Source of the DNA: Rhodospirillaceae bacterium
Lineage (GTDB): Bacteria; Pseudomonadota; Alphaproteobacteria; Dongiales; Dongiaceae
DNA length: 64,000 nucleotides
NCBI GenBank assembly: GCA_008012315.1
Contig: SSEL01000003.1
Coordinates: 1-64,000 of the forward strand
Direction of reading: 5' to 3'
Every line of letters begins with the position of its first letter. Positions within the stretch are counted from its first letter, which is position 1. Below, in pieces: positions 9,329 through 19,402 of the stretch. The notes under the pieces are model-generated. The model made no database searches. It had not been told where the DNA came from and saw only the letters and a program-made list of their open reading frames with translations. The position numbers were made by a program, and so were the translations under genes.

Positions 9329-10624
9329 TTACTCCTCGTTTCCACGCAAATCGAATAGGCGCCGCACCAGGTTTTCCAGGGCCGGATCGCCGGCTTGTTC
9401 CTTGAGCGCGACGCTTGGCTGATGCAAGAGCCGGTTGATCAAGCGCCGCGTCGCCTCTTCCGCATCCAGGGCCGCGCCCTGGGCCAGGACTTCGAGGCGG
9501 TGGGCCTCGAAGGCACGGCGCAGATCGGCGATCAGCGGCACCACCTGCAGCGCCTGGCGCTGATTGGCAAAACCCGTCAGCGCCTCCTCGATGATCGCCC
9601 AGGCGGCGGCGGTCGCATCCTGGCGCTGCTGCCGGCCCGCCATGGCCAGGCGCTCGAGATCGTCGAGGCCATAGAGGAAGGCATCATAGATATCGTTCAC
9701 TGACGGGTCGATATCACCCGGCACGGCGGCATCGATGAACAGGATCGGCCGGCGGCGGCGTGCCTTCAAGGCCGTCTTGACCATGGCCGGATCGATGATG
9801 AAGCGGGCGGCATCCTGTGCCGCGATTACCAGATCGCCGACGGCGAGCGCCTCGGCAAGCTCCGACATCGGCCGCCAGTGGCCGCGCTGGCGCTCCGCCC
9901 AGGCACGCGCCAGGCGCTCGTGATGATGCAGGACGGTCCAGCGGTTGAGGCCGGCGGCGCGCAGATGTTCCACCATCAGCTCGCCCATATCGCCATCGCC
10001 GATCAGCAGGCCGTTGATGGCATCGAGACCGCCATGCATCTGCCGCACCACGGCAACGACGCAGGCCGCCATCGACACGGATTGTGCGGCGATCGCGGTC
10101 TCGCTGCGCACCCGTTTTGCCGCCTGCACGGCAGCTTCCAGCACGCGGTCGAGATCGGGCCCCGCGAGTCCCGCCTTGACCGCCAGCTGATGCGCCGCCT
10201 TGACCTGGCCGAGCACCTGGGGCTCGCCGATTACCTCGCTTTCCAGCGAGGCGGCAACGGCGAAGGCATAGCGCCAGGCATCCGCATCTTGCAGATGATG
10301 CAGATGAACGCCGATCGCCGCCGCATCGAGATCGGCCGCCTCGCCGATCAACGCGGTGATGCGCTGTTGCGCGTCATCGGCGGAAGCCGGCGGCACGGCG
10401 CACCAGATCTCGCAGCGATCACAGGTGACCAGCGCCATGGCTTGGTCGAAGCCGCTTTCACGGCACCGCAGCAGCAGGCGAAAAACCTCGGTCTCGTCGC
10501 CCTGCAGGCGGTCGCGCAGCAGATCGGGCGCCGTCTTGTGGTTGACGCCGACAACCAGGAATGTGCGCTCGCCTACCCCATCTCGGCCTGCTCGATCTGC
10601 GGCGATGTCAGCGATAGAGTTCAA
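9329..10624 (-). CDS. hemA: Glutamyl-tRNA reductase
   Basis: Reduces glutamyl-tRNA(Glu) to glutamate-1-semialdehyde with NADPH, the first committed step of the C5 route to haem and cobalamin. Family marks are '[10 protein letters not shown]' near the N-terminus, the catalytic Cys in 'VTCDRCE' (family usually S-T-C-N-R), '[13 protein letters not shown]', and a Rossmann segment '[13 protein letters not shown]'. The NADPH glycine motif is slightly diverged. The start is uncertain: the reading frame is open to TTG 10693 inside hisS, TTG 10624 overlaps the hisS end by 17 nt, and no ATG precedes the conserved N-terminus. The downstream prfA start is 1 nt away. A C5 pathway is notable because many alphaproteobacteria use ALA synthase instead. 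Confidence 0.88.
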   Translation of the reverse strand: MNSIADIAADRAGRDGVGERTFLVVGVNHKTAPDLLRDRLQGDETEVFRLLLRCRESGFDQAMALVTCDRCEIWCAVPPASADDAQQRITALIGEAADLDAAAIGVHLHHLQDADAWRYAFAVAASLESEVIGEPQVLGQVKAAHQLAVKAGLAGPDLDRVLEAAVQAAKRVRSETAIAAQSVSMAACVVAVVRQMHGGLDAINGLLIGDGDMGELMVEHLRAAGLNRWTVLHHHERLARAWAERQRGHWRPMSELAEALAVGDLVIAAQDAARFIIDPAMVKTALKARRRRPILFIDAAVPGDIDPSVNDIYDAFLYGLDDLERLAMAGRQQRQDATAAAWAIIEEALTGFANQRQALQVVPLIADLRRAFEAHRLEVLAQGAALDAEEATRRLINRLLHQPSVALKEQAGDPALENLVRRLFDLRGNEE

Positions 10625-11852
10625 GTGTGTGCGGCAGCGCGTCGAATGGCACTTCGCGCTGCTCGCCGCTATCGAGATCGCGCAAGGTGGCAACGCCCTT
10701 GGCCAATTCGTCTTCGCCGAGGATCACCGCCGCCCGCGCCGCCAGCTTGTTGGCGCGCTTCAGGCGCTTGCCCATATTGCCGCTATAGCCGAGATCGACC
10801 GCCAGGCCGAGACGGCGCAGGCGTTCGGCCAGTTGCAGGGCCGGCAGTTGCGCGGCCTCGCCGGCCGGCACCACGGTGATCGGACGGCGCGCCGCCGCAA
10901 CCTCCTTGAGCAGCAGGCCGCAGCGTTCGATGCCGCTGGCCCAGCCCACGCCCGCCGTTTCCGGGCCGCCCATCTGGCCGATCAGGCCGTCATAGCGGCC
11001 GCCGGCCAGCACGGTCTTCTGCGCGCCGAGTTCGTCGCAGGTGATCTCGAAACAGGTATGGCAATAGTAATCGAGGCCGCGCACCAGGCGCGGATTAAGC
11101 TTGTAGGCGATGCCCAGCGCATCGAGGCCGGCGCGCACCGCGGCGAAGAAATCGCGGCTCGCCTCGTTCAGGTAATCGCTATAGACCGGGGCGTCGGCGA
11201 CCAGGCGCTGATCGCCCTCATCCTTGGAATCGAGAATGCGGAGCGGATTGCGTTCCAGCCGCTCCTGGCTATCCTTGCTGAGGCGGTCGCGATGGCCGCT
11301 GAAATACTCGACCAGGATGCGGCGATAATTTTGCCGGCTCTCGGCATCGCCGAGCGTGTTCAGCTCGAGGACACAGCGATCCCAGGCGCCGAGCCGGCGC
11401 AGGAATTCGACGCCGGTGGCGATGACCTCGATATCGCCCTGCGGCTCGTTGACGCCGAGCAGTTCGATGCCGGTCTGGTGGAACTGGCGCAGGCGGCCCT
11501 TCTGCGGCCGCTCGTAACGGAACATCGGGCCGGCATAGAAGAATTTCAGCGGCAGATGCTGCGACAGCCCGCCGGAGATGAAAGCGCGGGCGACACCCGC
11601 CGTCCCTTCCGGCCGCAAGGTGACGGTCTCGCCGCCGCGATCGGTGAAGGTGTACATCTCCTTGGTAACGATATCGGAGGTATCGCCGAGGGTGCGCTTG
11701 AAGACATCGGCGAATTCGAAGATCGGTGTCGCCACTTCGAGAAAGCCGTAGCATTCGGCAGCCAGCCGCGCCGTCTCGGCAACCTGGCGGTAGCGGCGCA
11801 TCTCTTCGGGCAATAGGTCATGCGTGCCGCGAACCGGCTGCAAATCTGACAC
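10608..11852 (-). CDS. hisS: Histidyl-tRNA synthetase
   Basis: Class II aminoacyl-tRNA synthetase that charges tRNA(His). The 414 aa length is normal. It has class II motif 2 ('FYAGPMFRYERPQKGRLRQF', about 105-124), the histidine-binding 'RGLDYY' box and the 'GGRYDGLI' box, then a C-terminal anticodon-binding domain (about 315-414) ending close to the family end. It begins 24 nt after ispG and overlaps the likely start of hemA, so the genes ispG to prmC look like one operon. Confidence 0.97.
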   Translation of the reverse strand: MSDLQPVRGTHDLLPEEMRRYRQVAETARLAAECYGFLEVATPIFEFADVFKRTLGDTSDIVTKEMYTFTDRGGETVTLRPEGTAGVARAFISGGLSQHLPLKFFYAGPMFRYERPQKGRLRQFHQTGIELLGVNEPQGDIEVIATGVEFLRRLGAWDRCVLELNTLGDAESRQNYRRILVEYFSGHRDRLSKDSQERLERNPLRILDSKDEGDQRLVADAPVYSDYLNEASRDFFAAVRAGLDALGIAYKLNPRLVRGLDYYCHTCFEITCDELGAQKTVLAGGRYDGLIGQMGGPETAGVGWASGIERCGLLLKEVAAARRPITVVPAGEAAQLPALQLAERLRRLGLAVDLGYSGNMGKRLKRANKLAARAAVILGEDELAKGVATLRDLDSGEQREVPFDALPHTLELYR

Positions 11853-11876
11853 GGGGTTGTTCCTCTGATACGGGGG

Positions 11877-13010
11877 TTATTCGGCAGCAGCCGCAGCTTT
11901 TTTCGCAGCGGCATCGGCGGCATCAAGCTCGGCGGCGCGCTTCTCGATCATCTGGCCGAGATGCTCGACGATGTCTTCATCCTTGATGCGATGATGCTGC
12001 TCGCCATCCATATAGACCATATGCGTGTTGTTGCCGCCGCCGGTCAGGCCGATCATGGTCTCGCGGGCTTCACCGGGGCCATTGACGACGCAGCCGATCA
12101 CGCTGACCGTCATCGGCGTGGTGATATGGGCAACGCGCTTCTCCAGCGCTTCGACCGTCTTGATGACGTCGAAATTCTGCCGCGCGCAAGACGGGCAGGA
12201 GATCAGGTTGACGCCGCGATGGCGCAGGTTCAGCGACTTCAGCATCTCGAAGCCGACGCGCACTTCCTCGGCCGGTTCGGCTGAGAGCGAGACGCGGACC
12301 GTGTCACCGATTCCCGACCACAGCAGCATGCCAAGGCCGATCGAGGACTTCACCGTGCCGGTGCGCAGGCCGCCAGCTTCGGTGATGCCGATATGCAGCG
12401 GATAGTCGCAGGCCTCGGCCAGACCCTGATAGGCGGCGACGGCGAGGAAGATGTCGGAAGCCTTCACGCTGATCTTGAATTCGCGGAAGTCGTGGTCCTC
12501 GAGGATCTTCGCATGGGTCAGCGCAGACTCGACCAGGGCTTCCGGGCAGGGCTCGCCATAGCGTTCCAGCAGTTCGCGTTCGAGGCTGCCGGCATTGACG
12601 CCGATCCGCATCGAGCAACCGTGATCCTTGGCCGCCTTGACCACTTCGCGGACCCGGTCCGAACTGCCGATATTGCCGGGATTGATGCGCAGGCAGGCAG
12701 CACCGGCCTCGGCCGCTTCGATGCCGCGCTTGTAGTGGAAGTGGATGTCGGCGACGACCGGCACGTTCACTTCGCGCACGATCTGCTTCAGCGCCTTGGT
12801 CGAATCTTCATCGGGACAGGAAACCCGGACGATATCGACACCCGCCGCTTCGGCCGATTTGATCTGCTCGATGGTCGCCTTGACATCGGTGGTCAGGGTA
12901 TTGGTCATGGTCTGCACCGAGATCGGCGCATCGCCCCCAACCAGCACCGATCCGACGCGGATCTGGCGGCTCTTTCGACGCATGATATCTCGATAGGCAC
13001 GAACGCTCAT
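11877..13010 (-). CDS. ispG: (E)-4-hydroxy-3-methylbut-2-enyl-diphosphate synthase IspG (GcpE)
   Basis: A [4Fe-4S] enzyme of the methylerythritol phosphate pathway of isoprenoid synthesis. It converts the cyclic diphosphate MEcPP to HMBPP. The protein is about 377 aa from ATG 13010, which has an AGGAAAG site 8 nt upstream; longer in-frame starts add an unrelated tail. The cluster cysteines are visible in 'ISCPSCARQ' and '[11 protein letters not shown]' in the C-terminal half, and the N-terminal TIM-barrel opens with '[15 protein letters not shown]'. The C-terminus is Ala/Lys-rich and variable. It lies between the rodZ-like gene (192-nt gap) and hisS. Confidence 0.97.
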   Translation of the reverse strand: MSVRAYRDIMRRKSRQIRVGSVLVGGDAPISVQTMTNTLTTDVKATIEQIKSAEAAGVDIVRVSCPDEDSTKALKQIVREVNVPVVADIHFHYKRGIEAAEAGAACLRINPGNIGSSDRVREVVKAAKDHGCSMRIGVNAGSLERELLERYGEPCPEALVESALTHAKILEDHDFREFKISVKASDIFLAVAAYQGLAEACDYPLHIGITEAGGLRTGTVKSSIGLGMLLWSGIGDTVRVSLSAEPAEEVRVGFEMLKSLNLRHRGVNLISCPSCARQNFDVIKTVEALEKRVAHITTPMTVSVIGCVVNGPGEARETMIGLTGGGNNTHMVYMDGEQHHRIKDEDIVEHLGQMIEKRAAELDAADAAAKKAAAAAE

Positions 13011-13202
13011 GACGGGATCTTTCCTGGCAGTTGGCACAGCCATCCCGACCGCTTGGCGCCCTTCAGGCGCGCGGCCCGGCAATGACCGGATATATAGGCC
13101 TCAAGATGCGCTGCGGAGGGCAAAAGATCAAGCCTCAAGCCCTGCAGTCAACACATTGTAAAATCACGGCAAAAGCTGTGCCACACCGCCGCAGCGGCCG
13201 GT

Positions 13203-14414
13203 TTAGTCGCCGGAATTGTCGCGACCGCCTGATGCCGGGGCGGGGCTTGGCGTCTTCAGGAAGGCCGCGCCGCTCGCCAATTTGTCCGGATCGAGGGGAA
13301 TATTGCGGCGAACCAGGCCGACAGCGCCCAAATTCTGCAGCGGCTTGCCGTCGAGCAGCATTTCGATGCCGCCGGCATTGCCGGTGCTCATGACGAGGCC
13401 GGCCTCATCGGGCACGGAATAAGTCTCTCCGGCCCGCAACACGCGGGACAGGATAGGTTTTCCGTCCTTATCGACGATCTGCACCCAGCTTTCGAGCTTG
13501 GCGCGAATATTGACGCGGGTCGCGGTGCTGGCAGCCGCGGCGGCCACATCGGCCGAGGCCGTGCCATTTTCCGCCGGTGCCGCCGCCGTCTGGTTCGCTT
13601 CGCCCGAAGCCCCCGCTGCGGCGGAATCGGCCGGCGCCGGGGATCCCGTTCCCTCCGTCGACGGCGCCGAAGAAGCGCTGTTGCCCTCGGTGCCGGCCTG
13701 GGCGGCGGCATCACCGGTCGCAGAACCAGTATTCGAATTGGTCGGCGCTTCGCCGGCCGCACCCGTTTCCGGCGTTGTTGCCGTCGAGCCGTCGGTGGTG
13801 GCGGGCGCGGAATCGGTCGAGGAGTTCGCCGCCCCTTCGCCAGCCGGTCCTTCAGGAGCGGTTCCCTCGCCAGCCGTTGCCGGCGCCGTCTCGGCCGTTT
13901 TGGGCGCCTCGGCCGGCTGGCTAGTCTCCGCCTCGCCGCTGTTCTTCTTCAGATAATCCGGCACCGATTCGATGAGGCCGGCACCGGTCGGCGTGTTCGA
14001 GAGGTAATACCAGCCGCCATAGCCGATACCGGCCAGGATCAGGCAGACGATCAACAGCTTGCCGCCGGGGAAATGGCTTTCCCGCTCTTCCATGCGCCAG
14101 CTGACCGGCTCGGTCCGGGTCCGCTGGCCCAATTCGTCGCGGTAATCGGCAACCACGATATTGCCGTCGAAACCGAGGAAATCGGCATAGGTCCGGACGA
14201 AACCGACTGCATAGGCGGTGCCGGGAAGGTCCTGCAACCGCCCCTCTTCGATGGCCCTGATATAGATCGCACGGATCCGCAACTGGCGGGATACGGCTTC
14301 GATATCCTGGCCTAACTCCTCGCGCCGCTGACGCAGCAGCGAACCGACACCCAAACCTGCGTTTTGAACCATGCTTCTTACCGGTTGCGCCGGCTCATCC
14401 GTTAATGCTGACAA
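13203..14414 (-). CDS. RodZ-like helix-turn-helix membrane protein (DUF4115 C-terminus)
   Basis: A bitopic inner-membrane protein of the RodZ type, which links the MreB cytoskeleton to the wall elongation machinery. Residues 25-90 form a cytoplasmic Xre-like HTH_25 domain ('LLRQRREELGQDIEAVSRQL...IRAIEEGRLQDLPG...FVRTYADFLG'). A single membrane segment lies at about 125-145 ('LLIVCLILAGIGYGGWYY'). A long Ala/Gly/Ser/Thr low-complexity periplasmic linker runs to about 295, and a DUF4115 domain lies at 300-385. TTG 14414 has GGAG 6 nt upstream; ATG 14372 is an alternative. Its place upstream of ispG matches the rodZ-ispG-hisS order seen in many proteobacteria. Confidence 0.88.
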   Translation of the reverse strand: MSALTDEPAQPVRSMVQNAGLGVGSLLRQRREELGQDIEAVSRQLRIRAIYIRAIEEGRLQDLPGTAYAVGFVRTYADFLGFDGNIVVADYRDELGQRTRTEPVSWRMEERESHFPGGKLLIVCLILAGIGYGGWYYLSNTPTGAGLIESVPDYLKKNSGEAETSQPAEAPKTAETAPATAGEGTAPEGPAGEGAANSSTDSAPATTDGSTATTPETGAAGEAPTNSNTGSATGDAAAQAGTEGNSASSAPSTEGTGSPAPADSAAAGASGEANQTAAAPAENGTASADVAAAAASTATRVNIRAKLESWVQIVDKDGKPILSRVLRAGETYSVPDEAGLVMSTGNAGGIEMLLDGKPLQNLGAVGLVRRNIPLDPDKLASGAAFLKTPSPAPASGGRDNSGD

Positions 14415-14583
14415 GCATCACTCCAAGATCGGCCAGGCCACTTAACAAGCGGTTAGCAAAGGCGAGTCTTGCCTAAAAAAGCCGCGAATCAAGAGTTTTA
14501 GGATCGATCATCCATTGGTCGCTGGTTATATCGGGACCGGCCTGAGGAGGCAATGCATATCGGCCTGGAGCGCGATCGTGACC

Positions 14584-16854
14584 TCAGATGGCAATATCGC
14601 GGTCCCGGGCGAAATGCTCCAGGGCGCTGCGCACGGCCACGCCCGGCAGGCCAACCAGCCGCGTCCAGTAATCGCAAAGCTGCCCCAGATGCAGGCTGCG
14701 AATCATCACGCGCATCGGCCCGACGGAAGGCGGCGTCATCGAAAGATTGCGATAGCCGAGACACATCAGCGCCATGGCGCCGACCGGGTCGCCGGCCATT
14801 TCACCGCAAAGGCTGAGCGAGGTTCCTGTCGCCAGGCTGGCTTCCGCAATCTGCCCCAGCAACCGCACCATGGCGGGCGACAGCAGGTCATAGCGGTCAT
14901 TGACGCTGGGCGTCGACCGGTCCGCGGCATAGATGAATTGCTTGAGGTCATTGCTGCCGACCGAAATGAAATCGACCCGCTGCAGCAACTCATCGAGCTG
15001 CCAGAGCAAAGCCGGTACCTCAACCATGGCGCCGACCTGCAGGGAAGCGGGCAGCTTGACCTGTCGCTCGCCGGCGCGCTGCAATTCGAGATCCAGCAAG
15101 GTCCGGCAGGCATCGAACTCAGCCACTTCAGTGACCATCGGGAACATGACCCGCAGATCGCGTCCGTCGGCCGCCAGCAGCAGTGCCCGCAATTGCTGCC
15201 GCAACAGTGCCGGCCGATCGAGGGCGATACGGATCGCCCGCCAGCCCATCGCCGGGTTTTCCTCCTCGGCGCGCTGCCAATAGGGCAGCACCTTGTCGCT
15301 GCCGATATCGAGCGTACGGAACACCAGCGGCTTGCCCTCGGCGGCATCCAGCGCCTTGCGATAGATCTCGGCCTGGCGATGGGTATCGGGAAATTCATGC
15401 GCCACCATGAACGGAATCTCGGTGCGGTAGAGCCCGATCCCGGCAGCACCCGTGACCGCCAGTTGCGGCACATCGATCAGCAGGCCGGCATTGATATTGA
15501 GCGCGATCTCGACCCCGTCGCGGGTCACGGCCGGCAGATCCTTGACGGCGGCATAGGCTTCCTGCCGCAAGGCCCGCTGGCGCAGGCTGTTGGCAAAGAC
15601 CTGATGGATGTCTTCCGGTGGCCGCACGAAAAGCTGGCCGTGATCGCCTTCAAGGGCCAGTGGATCGCCTTCGCTGACCCGCGACAGCAATCCGGCGCAC
15701 CGGCCCAGCACCGGAATATCCAGCGCCCGGGCAACGATCGCCACATGCGAGCCCGCCGCCCCTTCCTCCAAGGCAAGGCCGCGCAGCTTATGGCGATCGT
15801 AATCCAGCAGTTCGGCCGGGCCCATGTTGCGGGCGATGACGATCGCGTCATCCGGCAGCTGACGCACGGCATCGGCCGAATCGCCGCCGATCAAATGCTT
15901 CAGCAGACGGTTGGCGAGATCGTCGAGATCGCTGAGCCGCTCGCGCAGATAGGGATCGCTGATATCGCGCATCCGTGCGCGGGTATCGTTCTGCACCTTC
16001 TGCACCGCCGCTTCTGCGGTGAGGCCGGTATTGATCGCCTCGACCTGGCGGTTCACCCAGCCCTTGTCCTCGGCGAACATGCGATAGGTTTCGAGGACGT
16101 CGCGATGTTCGCCGCCGGCCGCCAGATCGCTGGAGGCCATCAGGCGGTCGATGGCATCGCGCATTTCGTCGATGGCGCGATGCAGACGCTCGACTTCCTG
16201 GTCGGTATCCTCGGCCACCAGTTGCTGCAAGCGCAGTTCCGGCGCGTGCAGCACGGCGGTGCCGAGCGCGAGGCCGGGGCTGAGCACCAGGCCCTCCAGG
16301 CGCAGCGGCAACAGCGCATTGCCATCGCCGGGACGCAGTTCCTCTGGACTGATCAGTTCGCCGCCGGCCAGCAATTCCGCCAGCACCATGGCGACGGTTT
16401 CCAGCGTCTCGACTTCCTCATCGGCATATTGCCGGCGGGTCTTGTTCTGGATGACCAGGACGCCGAGCACCCGGCCGCCGCGCAGAATGGGAACGCCCAT
16501 CAGCGACTGATAGATTTCTTCACCGGTTTCCGGGCGATAGGCATAGAGCGGATGATGCTGGGCATCGGCCAGCGCCAGCGGCCGCGCATGGCTGGCGATG
16601 TCGCCGACCAGACCTTCGCCGACGCGCAGCCGGGTCTTGTGGACGGCTTCCTGCTTCAGGCCTTCGGTGGCGAAAAGCTCGAGGACCTCGCCGGCCCGCA
16701 TGACATAGATCGAGCAGACTTCCGCCACCATATCGGCAGCGATCAGCTTCACCACCTGGTTGAGGCGCTGCTGGGCCGTGCCGCCGCGCGCCATGACGTT
16801 GCGCAAGCGTTTGAGCAACATGCGCGCGCCAGATTGCCCCAGTGCCTGGTTCAT
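14584..16854 (-). CDS. ptsP: Phosphoenolpyruvate-protein phosphotransferase PtsP (EI-Ntr)
   Basis: Enzyme I of the nitrogen-related phosphotransferase system: it passes phosphate from PEP to NPr, a regulatory chain rather than a sugar transporter. The 756 aa order is: GAF domain (about 15-165), EI N-terminal domain, the swivelling phospho-histidine domain with 'GSHVAIVARALDIPVLG', then a PEP-binding barrel with 'GIGLYRTEIPFM', 'FISVGSNDLKQF' and the active-site Cys in 'LCGEMAGDP'. The GAF domain separates PtsP from the sugar enzyme PtsI. Its ATG overlaps the stop codon of the upstream nitronate monooxygenase-like gene by 1 nt, which suggests coupled translation. Confidence 0.95.
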   Translation of the reverse strand: MNQALGQSGARMLLKRLRNVMARGGTAQQRLNQVVKLIAADMVAEVCSIYVMRAGEVLELFATEGLKQEAVHKTRLRVGEGLVGDIASHARPLALADAQHHPLYAYRPETGEEIYQSLMGVPILRGGRVLGVLVIQNKTRRQYADEEVETLETVAMVLAELLAGGELISPEELRPGDGNALLPLRLEGLVLSPGLALGTAVLHAPELRLQQLVAEDTDQEVERLHRAIDEMRDAIDRLMASSDLAAGGEHRDVLETYRMFAEDKGWVNRQVEAINTGLTAEAAVQKVQNDTRARMRDISDPYLRERLSDLDDLANRLLKHLIGGDSADAVRQLPDDAIVIARNMGPAELLDYDRHKLRGLALEEGAAGSHVAIVARALDIPVLGRCAGLLSRVSEGDPLALEGDHGQLFVRPPEDIHQVFANSLRQRALRQEAYAAVKDLPAVTRDGVEIALNINAGLLIDVPQLAVTGAAGIGLYRTEIPFMVAHEFPDTHRQAEIYRKALDAAEGKPLVFRTLDIGSDKVLPYWQRAEEENPAMGWRAIRIALDRPALLRQQLRALLLAADGRDLRVMFPMVTEVAEFDACRTLLDLELQRAGERQVKLPASLQVGAMVEVPALLWQLDELLQRVDFISVGSNDLKQFIYAADRSTPSVNDRYDLLSPAMVRLLGQIAEASLATGTSLSLCGEMAGDPVGAMALMCLGYRNLSMTPPSVGPMRVMIRSLHLGQLCDYWTRLVGLPGVAVRSALEHFARDRDIAI

Positions 16855-17933
16855 CAGGGCCGCGACGTGGCCTGCCGGCCGATAAGGGCTTGAAGGGCTT
16901 CGTCGACCAGTTCCTGCAGGATCTCCTGCGTCGGTTGTTCGCGGGTCACCATGCCGACACTTTGCCCCGCCATCAGCGAGCCGTTCTCGACATCGCCGTC
17001 GATCACCGCACGGCGCAGGGCACCGGCCCAGTAATGTTCGATCTCAAGCTGCGCCGCCTTCTGGTCGAGCTCGCCGCGATTGAAGCGGTCGATCACCTGG
17101 CGCTGCATCTCCATGAAACGCTTGGTGCCTTCATTGCCCAGCGCCCGCACCGGAATGACCGGGAAGCGCGGATCGAGCTGAACCGAGGGCGTCGCGTCGC
17201 GCGCCGCCGCCCGGATGAAGGCCTGTTTGAAATTCGGATGGGCGATCGATTCGGTCGCGCAGACGAAACGGGTGCCAAGTTGGACGCCGGCGGCACCCAT
17301 ATCGAGATAGCCGAGCATGGCCTGGCCGCGCCCGATGCCGCCGGCAACGAAGACCGGCACATCACGGATGACGGGGAGGATTTCCTGTGCCAGCACGCTG
17401 GTCGAAACCGGGCCGATATGGCCGCCGGCCTCCATGCCTTCGACGACGATCGCATCAGCACCGGCCCGGACCAGTTTCTTGGCGATGACCACGGCCGGCG
17501 CGAAGCACAGCACTTTGGCACCGCCTTCCTTCAACCGGGTGATCGCCGCGGCAGGCGGCAGGCCGCCGGCCAGCACCACATGCCCGACCTTGTGATCGAG
17601 GCAGACATCGACCAGTTCCAGCAGGCGCGGATGCAGGGTGATGAGATTGACGCCGAAGGGGGCGCCGGTCAGCTTGTAGGTCGCCTCGATTTCCGCTGAC
17701 AGCAATTCGGGCGTCATCGAGCCGGACGCGATTACGCCGAACCCGCCGGCATTGGAAATCGCCGAGACCAGATGGCGTTCGGAAACCCAGGTCATGGCGC
17801 CGCCCATGATGGCATAGCGGCAGCCGAAGAACTCCGTCCCGCGGCGCCACAGGCGGTCGAGTTCCTTCAGCGCGAGCTGGCGCTCGCCTGATCTGGACTG
17901 ACCTTCCGCTGCCGGGTCCTGGTTGCGATCCAT
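16854..17933 (-). CDS. Nitronate monooxygenase family (2-nitropropane dioxygenase-like) flavoprotein
   Basis: An FMN-dependent TIM-barrel protein of the NMO/NPD family, 359 aa. Diagnostic stretches are 'GCRYAIMGGAMTWVSERHLV' near the N-terminus, 'SNAGGFGVIASGSM', 'VVEGMEAGGHIGP' and 'VPVFVAGGIGRGQAMLGYLDMGA' (phosphate-binding). Family members oxidise nitronates such as propionate-3-nitronate, but many relatives have other or unknown substrates, so the exact reaction is open. Stop and start codons overlap with ptsP (TGATG). A functional link with EI-Ntr is not obvious. Confidence 0.88.
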   Translation of the reverse strand: MDRNQDPAAEGQSRSGERQLALKELDRLWRRGTEFFGCRYAIMGGAMTWVSERHLVSAISNAGGFGVIASGSMTPELLSAEIEATYKLTGAPFGVNLITLHPRLLELVDVCLDHKVGHVVLAGGLPPAAAITRLKEGGAKVLCFAPAVVIAKKLVRAGADAIVVEGMEAGGHIGPVSTSVLAQEILPVIRDVPVFVAGGIGRGQAMLGYLDMGAAGVQLGTRFVCATESIAHPNFKQAFIRAAARDATPSVQLDPRFPVIPVRALGNEGTKRFMEMQRQVIDRFNRGELDQKAAQLEIEHYWAGALRRAVIDGDVENGSLMAGQSVGMVTREQPTQEILQELVDEALQALIGRQATSRP

Positions 17934-18003
17934 CTAGTCGGTCGTTCTCTTTCGCGTCCTAAAGCCGCTCACTATTCGCAATCGATCTTAATCGAAGCGG
18001 CGC

Positions 18004-19257
18004 TCAGGCGGCATCCAAACCGTAGGCCGTATGCAGGCTGCGCACGGCCAATTCGGTATATTCTTCCGCCACCAGGACGCTGATCTTGATTTCCGACGTC
18101 GAGATCACCTGGATGTTGATGCCCTTTTCCGCCAGGGCCTTGAACATGCGCTGGGCGATACCGGCATGGCTGCGCATGCCGACTCCGATCACCGAGACCT
18201 TGACCACGTTCGAATCGGCGATCAGGCCAGTATACTGCAACTCGCCCTTATTCGCCTCGATAACCTGCTTGGCGCGCTGGAAGTCGCCCTTGGAAACGGT
18301 GAAGGTCATGTCGGTGGCGTCGCCGCCTTCCGAGATGTTCTGCACGATCATGTCGACATTGATATTGGCATCGGCAAGCGGGCCGAAAATCGCCGCCGCG
18401 ATCCCCGGACGGTCCGGCACGTGCAGCAAGGTGATCTTGGCCTCGTCTCGACTATAGGCGATGCCGCTGACCAACTCTTGTTCCATGATCTCTTCCTCAT
18501 CAACCACCATGGTGCCCGGCTTGTCCTCGAAACTGGAGAGGACCTGGAGGCGGACACGGTGTTTCATCGCCATTTCCACCGATCGGATCTGCAGCACCTT
18601 GGCGCCGAGCGACGCCATTTCCAGCATTTCCTCATAGGTGATCTTATCAAGCTTGCGGGCTTTGGCCACGATTCGCGGGTCGGTCGTGTAGACGCCGTCG
18701 ACATCGGTAAAGATATCGCAGCGATCCGCCTTCAAGGCCGCGGCCAAGGCCACCGCCGAGGTATCCGAGCCGCCACGCCCCAAGGTCGTCACCCGGTTAT
18801 CCGAGCCGAGGCCCTGGAAACCGGCAACCACCGCCACCTGACCCTGGGCCAGGCGGGTTTCCATATCGGCGGTTTTGATCTGGGTGATGCGCGCTTTGCC
18901 ATGGGCATCATCGGTCAGCATGGGAATCTGCCAGCCCAGCCAGGACCGGGCATTGACGCCGGCTTCCTGCAAGGCGATGGCCATCAAGCCGCAAGTTACC
19001 TGTTCGCCGGAGGCGACCACCGCGTCGTATTCCCGCGCATCGTGCATCGGGGACAATTCGCTGCACCAGGCGACCAGCTGATTGGTCTGCCCCGACATGG
19101 CGGAAACCACGACGGCAACTTCGTTACCCTCTTCCACTTCGCGCTTGACGCGCTGCGCCACCGCCTTGATACGCTCAATCGTTCCGACCGAGGTCCCGCC
19201 GAATTTCATGACCACGCGGGTTTTCTTCTTCGATTCAGTCATTTGAGGCGCATTCAT
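18004..19257 (-). CDS. lysC: Aspartate kinase
   Basis: Phosphorylates L-aspartate in the first step to lysine, threonine and methionine. The 417 aa size fits the monofunctional class. The kinase domain starts with 'VVMKFGGTSVG' (about 15-25) and contains 'TLGRGGSDTSAVALAAALKAD' and 'VYTTDPRIV'. Two ACT domains for allosteric feedback follow ('LLHVPDRPGIAAAIFGPLADANINVDMI' and 'SVIGVGMRSHAGIAQRMFKALAEKGINIQVI'). ATG 19257 has AAGGA 13 nt upstream; ATG 19242 is an alternative. It is divergent from ubiG, and the 145-nt space between them should hold both promoters. Confidence 0.97.
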   Translation of the reverse strand: MNAPQMTESKKKTRVVMKFGGTSVGTIERIKAVAQRVKREVEEGNEVAVVVSAMSGQTNQLVAWCSELSPMHDAREYDAVVASGEQVTCGLMAIALQEAGVNARSWLGWQIPMLTDDAHGKARITQIKTADMETRLAQGQVAVVAGFQGLGSDNRVTTLGRGGSDTSAVALAAALKADRCDIFTDVDGVYTTDPRIVAKARKLDKITYEEMLEMASLGAKVLQIRSVEMAMKHRVRLQVLSSFEDKPGTMVVDEEEIMEQELVSGIAYSRDEAKITLLHVPDRPGIAAAIFGPLADANINVDMIVQNISEGGDATDMTFTVSKGDFQRAKQVIEANKGELQYTGLIADSNVVKVSVIGVGMRSHAGIAQRMFKALAEKGINIQVISTSEIKISVLVAEEYTELAVRSLHTAYGLDAA

Positions 19258-19402
19258 AACGAGCAGCAGTCCTTAACCGACGCATCGCGGTAGTGACAAA
19301 GACATTGAGTTACCGGCGGCGCGTATCCATACTCATTTGCGACCGGCGAAGCAAGCACAGTGCCGGATTTTCCCCTCTTTATTACGGCTGTATAGCAAAG
19401 CG

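Noticed and set aside
14515-16893. 792-aa plus-strand frame under ptsP
   Set aside because: Antisense shadow of ptsP, whose domains are all present on the minus strand.
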